In this document: positions 59,611-64,000 of the stretch, piece after piece
How the letters are laid out: every line of letters begins with the position of its first letter
How positions within the stretch are numbered: position 1 is the first letter of the stretch
Assembly (NCBI RefSeq): GCF_036669915.1
Contig: NC_089325.1
Span: forward strand, 3,418,683 to 3,482,682
From: Pocillopora verrucosa
Taxonomy: Eukaryota; Cnidaria; Anthozoa; Scleractinia; Pocilloporidae
Direction of reading: 5' to 3'
DNA length: 64,000 bases
Translations under genes and position numbers: made by a program
The notes under the pieces: generated by a model
The model's database searches: none
What the model saw: only the letters and a program-made list of their open reading frames with translations
Told to the model about the DNA's origin: nothing

Positions 59611-62600
59611 GAAGCATGTCTGTCTCTTAAGTATCAGGGCAGTTAAGGGGAATTTTTAGGGTTTGATTTGGCGCTTATTCGAAAATGACTTTTGTATTAA
59701 ATCAACAAAGTCAGGCGTACTCAAGAAGATAACATGCATTCATCAAGAGTTAATGTTACGTGGTCGAGCGCGATACGTGGGTTATAACCGAGAAACAAAT
59801 ATTTTCTCACCCGGTCCACTTCAACTCAGCTAATAAGTATTTTATGATAATGATCATCGCTTTTCCATTATCTTCCTCTCCTCTATCAGCTCGGCATTTT
59901 GTGAGACCGTCTCCCTTTATTCGGCTCTGCTGACGCCATCACGTACGGCCCTTATATAAGGATTCTTGTCTATATTTCCAATGCAAACGCGTGAGGCCGT
60001 TCAAGTCACATGATGAAGACCAGGAAAAACTATTTCATTTCCCATTTCTATACATTCGTGATCATAAAGGCGTTCTCTTAGTTGCCCATTTGCCGTGTGC
60101 ACTCGACGATTTTAGACTATACAAGTAGGTAGGCCGATTCTTTCCGTTTTACCTTCTCTGGAAATTAAGAGGGTCTCAATAGGGTGATGGATTTTACGGC
60201 TAACGGCTAGGGAAAAATTTGGCTAATATACGGCTCACTATAGTTGTCAAAGAAAGTGTGTTTTTACAGTCATCTTTTTTTTTTTTTCTAAGATTGACGA
60301 TAAAAAATTGTCAGGTTTGATTTTTTGGCCGTTTTTCGGTGAACGGTTAACCCCATTGAGACATTGTTTGAGAGGAGAAAAGAAATTACGTCTAACCTCT
60401 GGCAGCGAAACTCATTGACAGAACATATCAATCGAGGTGTAAGGTCATTAAGAAAATCATTTACTTTGTAGGAAGTCTAAGCCCTACAATAAGTTTCGCT
60501 CTGCCAACAAAGATGAAAGTGAATGAAAAACATTAAAACCATCTGTGTTCAGAAATTGTGCAACGGTTTAAGTTTGGGAAACACTGAGTTTTTATAAGAG
60601 CAAAGTTGTGGAAATTTCATGATTTCCCGCGCCTCACGTGCCACCGGAGTAATGAAAATATTTCATGACAGCGACAAGGGAGAAGTTGTTTGTCTGGGCG
60701 TGAAACATAAAGTTCGTTGTTCGTGAGCGCCGGTCACGAGAGTTTTTATCCAGGTTTCAGCAATGACTATCTTTTGTCTTTGTAAAACTTAAGACATTTT
60801 CGTCAAGGACTCTTTATACATTGTTGAACTGAAGACGTCTAAGACATTGCTGAAACAATTTAGCAATGGACCAGAGATTACCTTGCAGGTGATTTGATAA
60901 TAATAACGTCGCCGCTTCCTCTTTCGCTTTGTTTGGAACGTACTATCAAGTTGCTGGCGGTGGAAAGACTGGACAAAAACATCAAGCCCTGAAAAGTTAA
61001 CAAAGCCTCGACGTATTGAAACTCTAATGAAATAAGTTGGAATACTGGAGTGAAGGGAAAAACGAGGCTGTAATCAGATCTTATCGCGATCGGATCCTCA
61101 ACAGGTATTGCTGATCACCTGAAGTGAACTTCAAGTGTGACAAAATTATTTTCGGTAAATTAATTTTTTCAGCATCGCCTGATGAACCTGAAACGATCGT
61201 AGGACTCTTTATTTTTTTAAGGGCTTGAGTTTGGTTGGAGTAACTTTACAAAGCATAACAACTTCTTTAAGTTTTTTATTTTTTATTGAACTTTATAAGC
61301 AGGAAAAGGTTACCATTGAAGCGATTTCGAAGGCCTTTTTCTTTTCCTTTTCTGATGGCTAGAGGGTGAATAAAAGTTTGAACAGGCAATGTTTTTGTAG
61401 TTAAAAAGAAGATATCTTAAACACCGTAATGTCTACCAGTAGATGACATTGCGATTGGAAGCCTTCCAACCGCAAAGACTACCACTTATCTATTGCCGAT
61501 CGTCGTGACCCAGTAGGTCATGTCCCTCCGGATGTTGATTGAAGGGAATTGAAATATCAAACCTGTGAAACCAGTCAGTCACACCGAAAGTAACCAACCA
61601 AGGAACATCTACATCTTGAAGTTTTGTAAAACCTGCCGTTAAGGACTCTTTGAATTATCATACAGTAAGTACCACTCTCTCTCCCTTTCTTCTTTCGCCT
61701 TAACTGAGAGAAGAGAAATCATTCTACATTTACATAAAATTATGTACGAGGTTTGATTGCCTGGAGATCAGACACGGCAGCGAAAGTTATTTTCGCAAAT
61801 TACTGTTTTGATGTGAGGTTGGAATCCTTGGCGTTCTTTATTTTTTTCTATTTTCTCTTAAAACTTAAACTGTCGTCCGTCACTGAAGGGAGTTGACTTG
61901 TTAAAGTGTTTCAGCAAACAAATTTAAATTCTTCACGGAAAAGGTGAATGTTTTCTATGAGCATATGCCACGTGCTCTAGGGCCGCAAAACTTCTTCGTC
62001 ATTACAATATGAAACTGTAGGCTTATCAAAATCTGCCGCTGATATAAAAAGCAACCAAAAATAGAGAATAATTTTTTTTGCTATGGAAAGAAATAGATCT
62101 GTTACCATGCACATGCGATGCACTGAAGACAAACACAGCGGCGGAAACAACAACATTTAATAAGTCACTATGCCTCAGCTCATGGTAAATTCTGGTTTTA
62201 TCTAATTCTACAGGGAATACATTTCCGAAAAAAACATTAATTTTGGCTTAATTTTCAAACGACCCAGACCTTGACAGGGTTTAAGCGCGGCCTCAAGCAA
62301 ATATTGCGAGTCAACAGTGGCACTAAGCGTTGCTTAGAAATCCTGCAACCCGCCTCTCATTGAAAACTCCTGTTTGCTTTATGGGCTTGAAGGCATTTGT
62401 AAAGTTTATATCTTAACAACAGTATAACGGGTGTTGGCCAGTTTATTCCGTCTTTTTTTTTAAAATATTTTTCACTGCTTGATTTTCGAAGCCATTGATA
62501 TCGTGCTTTAAATACACAGGCGGCAAATAAAAAGAGAGGCTTTCAGTTTTTCCGGAGTCAGTGACCACCGGAAATGCGCCATTGAGCTTAGCAACCTCGA

Positions 62601-62980
62601 TAACAGGAAGAAGACAATAAATAATGACTGTCCATAAAAAACGTTCGGAAGTGATGTTCAGCCTTTCCGATCAAGAAACGCTTCTGATTTTGTCTTTAAA
62701 TAAACGTTATGGTAAATTCGATTAATTTTGATCTCTAGAACAAAATTTGAACCAATAACACGAGCGGAACTGGAACAAGACATAACGGAGGCTGTAAAGT
62801 GTTCCACCTCATTAAAAGTCCTTAACATCACTCTATAGCACTATCACTCTAGATACTACGAGCCCCCTCATAGATCAAACACCTATCGTTTATTGCACAA
62901 GCAGACCTAGGGGAAACTGAAACATACGGTATTTTGCTTTTCAGTTTATTTCGTAAAAGAATAAACCACCATTTTATCGG
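59611..62980. other. Intergenic region upstream of receptor F
   Basis: No gene recognised apart from the duplicated block near 60665-60905. A signal-peptide exon for receptor F may lie here but I could not identify it. Confidence 0.35.
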
Positions 62981-62983
62981 TTT

Positions 62984-63040
62984 AACCCACTTGGAATGTT
63001 GGGAGAACAATAAACGTTCTCCCAACATTCTAAGTGGGTT
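62984..63040. repeat. Hairpin: 25-bp inverted repeat with 7-nt loop
   Basis: aacccacttggaatgttggg... at 62984-63008 pairs with 63016-63040, with one mismatch. Weaker symmetry extends outward (attgcaca on both sides). It could be the core of a small foldback element or a transcribed hairpin ~300 bp before receptor F. Confidence 0.7.
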
Positions 63041-63345
63041 TTTCCGCCTGTAAACTGAAATAAAGTACGGCCTATTGCACAACAAAACTAGGAGCGCCAC
63101 TGGGAGCTGTTATCGAAAGGGTGTATGCTCGAATGCAATTTTTTGGTTTACTGTTAGGTGGGAAGATACACGCTGAACGAGTGGGAGAAGGGTAGTCAAA
63201 ATTTTAAATGTTCAGTAAACTCGCTGCTATCATTTAAAATGTGTACCTTGCATTGCATGTCATTGAAAGGGTTGTCTTTTGCGCACCAATAGTTTTAGTA
63301 TTTGTTGTAAACATTCCTTGATCAATATTCATTGATCATTCCCAG

Positions 63346-64000
63346 ATGTCTTTTTCCAAGTTCGTATCCCCTTGTCACGGTGACAGTATTGCGATATACA
63401 ACTCTACCAGCGGAGCGGTCAAGTGTCAGGCCTGTGTTAAATGCCCCCAAGGACGAGGCCTCTCTGTGCAATGCAGTTCTGTTCAAAGCCCAGAGACACC
63501 CGTAGTTTGCGAGCCATGTGTGCTTGGGAAAACGTACTCCTCTGGAAAAGACGCCGGGGCATGCATGAGCTGTGAGAATTGTGAGGAGTATCGCGAAACC
63601 ATAAAAGCCTGCACTCTGACTTCCAAGGCAGTGTGTGGAAAGTGTAAGCCTGGCGCTTACCAAGATGACCGCCTAACACAATTGTGCCAGCCCTGCTCCC
63701 GCTGTTGTGATGATCAAGATGATCTAGTCGAGCCGCAGTGCCAAGAAATGCCTGAAAACAAGCGGTGCAGTTTTCACAGATCACACGTATGCAGCAAAGT
63801 TATAATTCGTACAAATTTCAGCTCAGTCAGCTCTGTGGAAACAAACCACACAGTATCACTGGTATTGGTGCCGTCTCCCACAAGCCAAGTAACCGCCTCA
63901 TTGAGCATGCGCACTGCATATCAGAAGACCCCGGTGGCTGATCGTCCTTCGAGAGCCGCAATCATTGGTGCTGCTGTTGGTGTTCCATTAGCTGTAGTCC
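63346..64000 (+). CDS. TNF-receptor-like protein, paralogue F (partial, runs off the window)
   Basis: Open from 63346 to the last base (218 codons). Cysteine-rich repeats begin at about codon 10 and follow the family (C-V-L-G-K-T-Y-S-S-G, C-E-E-Y-R-E-T, C-K-P-G-A-Y), with a shortened link where the others have Q-V-P-G-V-P. A stalk with N-x-S/T sites precedes the first residues of a transmembrane helix (A-I-I-G-A-A-V-G-V-P-L-A-V-V) at the edge. The region before the first cysteine lacks a signal peptide. The ATG at 63346 follows an acceptor-like tcattcccag, so this is more likely an internal exon, in phase 0, than a true start. The tail is not in the window. Confidence 0.8.
   Translation, partial: MSFSKFVSPCHGDSIAIYNSTSGAVKCQACVKCPQGRGLSVQCSSVQSPETPVVCEPCVLGKTYSSGKDAGACMSCENCEEYRETIKACTLTSKAVCGKCKPGAYQDDRLTQLCQPCSRCCDDQDDLVEPQCQEMPENKRCSFHRSHVCSKVIIRTNFSSVSSVETNHTVSLVLVPSPTSQVTASLSMRTAYQKTPVADRPSRAAIIGAAVGVPLAVV

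Noticed and set aside
1..64000. tRNA, rRNA, CRISPR-type arrays
   Set aside because: No cloverleaf with the B-box pattern, no rRNA landmark and no regularly spaced short repeats were seen on reading; a tRNAscan or Rfam search was not possible.

Overview
This is eukaryotic, AT-rich DNA with GT-AG introns, polyA signals, non-LTR retrotransposon debris and inverted-repeat DNA transposons. No bacterial gene structure is present. An expanded TNF-receptor family without visible death domains, a fibrinogen-domain gene and abundant MITE-like repeats fit a cnidarian, most likely a stony coral. That assignment is inferred from gene content; no marker gene was compared.

Layout. Positions 1-37.9 kb are a head-to-tail tandem array with unit starts near 3611, 13542, 23625 and 32172 (spacings 9.93, 10.08 and 8.55 kb), plus a deleted remnant at 1-3610. 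Each complete unit carries one plus-strand TNF-receptor-like gene (A 4208-6336, B 14125-16275, C 24271-25594, D 32755-34775), preceded by candidate untranslated exons lying at the end of the previous unit. From 37.9 to 43 kb is unique DNA with a three-exon fibrinogen-related gene (40070-42631). A TTAA-flanked transposon with ~1.15 kb inverted arms occupies 43198-46632. From 47 to 64 kb lie two older, diverged TNF-receptor paralogues (E 54203-55135; F 63346 to the window edge) among ~1.5 kb duplicated noncoding blocks.

How the genes work together. A, B and D each encode a signal peptide, a cysteine-rich ectodomain, a Ser/Thr-rich stalk, one transmembrane helix and a basic-then-acidic tail. I could see a third coding exon that a single-frame reading misses. 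It has the same length (140 nt) and an open frame in A, B and D. It ends the protein in T-T-V, while E ends in T-K-V, so all complete receptors finish with a class I PDZ-type C-terminus. All receptors with a tail also carry a PxQE TRAF-type motif. Copy C has lost the tail by a deletion that fuses its membrane segment to the remains of the last exon. It could therefore be a membrane-anchored decoy, made beside three apparently signalling paralogues.

The array shows active turnover: a 5.8 kb block nearly identical between units 1 and 3, a sharp mosaic breakpoint inside gene B, a TNFR-less scar in unit 0, and insertions present in only one unit (a LINE in unit 0, a foldback plus TIR element in unit 1) with intact empty sites in the sister units.
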